DNA of 43,788 nt from Methylococcaceae bacterium UBA7658 (GTDB lineage: Bacteria; Pseudomonadota; Gammaproteobacteria; Methylococcales; Methylomonadaceae): contig DLHW01000045.1 of NCBI GenBank assembly GCA_002483425.1, positions 3,225 to 47,012 of the forward strand. Direction: 5' to 3'. Every line of letters begins with the position of its first letter. Within the stretch, counting starts at the first letter, position 1. Of the stretch, positions 43,760-43,788 are shown in pieces. The notes beneath the pieces were generated by a model. It worked only from the letters and a program-made list of their open reading frames with translations, was not told where the DNA came from and did no database searches. The position numbers were made by a program, and so were the translations under genes.

Positions 43760-43788
43760 AAATACTATGGCTCTAGACTATCAGGAGA

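Noticed and set aside
1..43788. tRNA genes, rRNA genes or CRISPR arrays
   Set aside because: Gaps between genes were read on both strands; no cloverleaf-like TTCGA arms with acceptor pairs, no rRNA words and no regularly spaced repeats were seen.

Overview
This is a 43.8-kb chromosomal stretch from a Gammaproteobacterium. The evidence is the complete minor-pilin operon (fimU/pilV/pilW/pilX/pilY1/pilE order), FimV, an E. coli-type Adk LID domain, MlaA, a FadE of the long E. coli type, GlyS as a separate beta chain, and a YheT/RadA/CorB-type gene set. Base composition looks mid-40s % G+C by eye. The mixture resembles Methylococcales and related orders, but no methane-oxidation gene is present, so the order is only a guess.

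Layout. 1-7.1 kb holds housekeeping genes: the 3' part of glyS, plsC, a small lipoprotein, a TPR protein, the RNA helicase gene rhlE, and moaA behind a perfect FNR-type box. 7.1-16.4 kb is the type IV pilus minor-pilin operon. It is preceded by a perfect CRP/Vfr-type palindrome that overlaps the -35 of a good sigma-70 promoter, and a MITE-like repeat separates pilY1 from pilE. 16.4-28.2 kb is a lipid-turnover block, all on the minus strand: glpD, mlaA overlapping a fused acyltransferase/hydrolase gene, fadA and a HAD-first fadB homologue (1-base overlap), a tiny sigma-region-4/ClpX-zinc-finger protein, and fadE. Repeats and an IS481-family remnant punctuate this block. 28.4-33.1 kb holds adk, asd and fimV on the plus strand. 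33.1-41.9 kb is a mosaic of conserved genes: a REC-Hpt phosphorelay protein, a MEKHLA protein, a lipoprotein, a BI-1 family membrane protein, a YgjP-type metalloprotease, radA, a CNNM/CBS transporter, yheT and rtcA. 42.0-43.8 kb is AT-rich accessory DNA holding a P-loop NTPase gene broken by a 1-base homopolymer frameshift.

How the genes fit together. The fad/mla/hydrolase/glpD block covers most steps of phospholipid and acylglycerol recycling: lipid removal from the outer membrane (MlaA), acyl transfer or hydrolysis (fusion protein), beta-oxidation (FadE, FadB, FadA) and glycerol-3-phosphate oxidation (GlpD). FimV and the minor pilins both serve type IV pilus assembly and twitching. The most unusual items are the 79-residue sigma-region-4/ClpX-zinc-finger hybrid inside the fad block, the frameshifted NTPase at the right edge, the degenerate MITE/REP family, and a terminator hairpin whose loop holds the next gene's start codon. 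No complete new multi-gene system could be demonstrated. No tRNA, rRNA, CRISPR array or intact transposase was seen.
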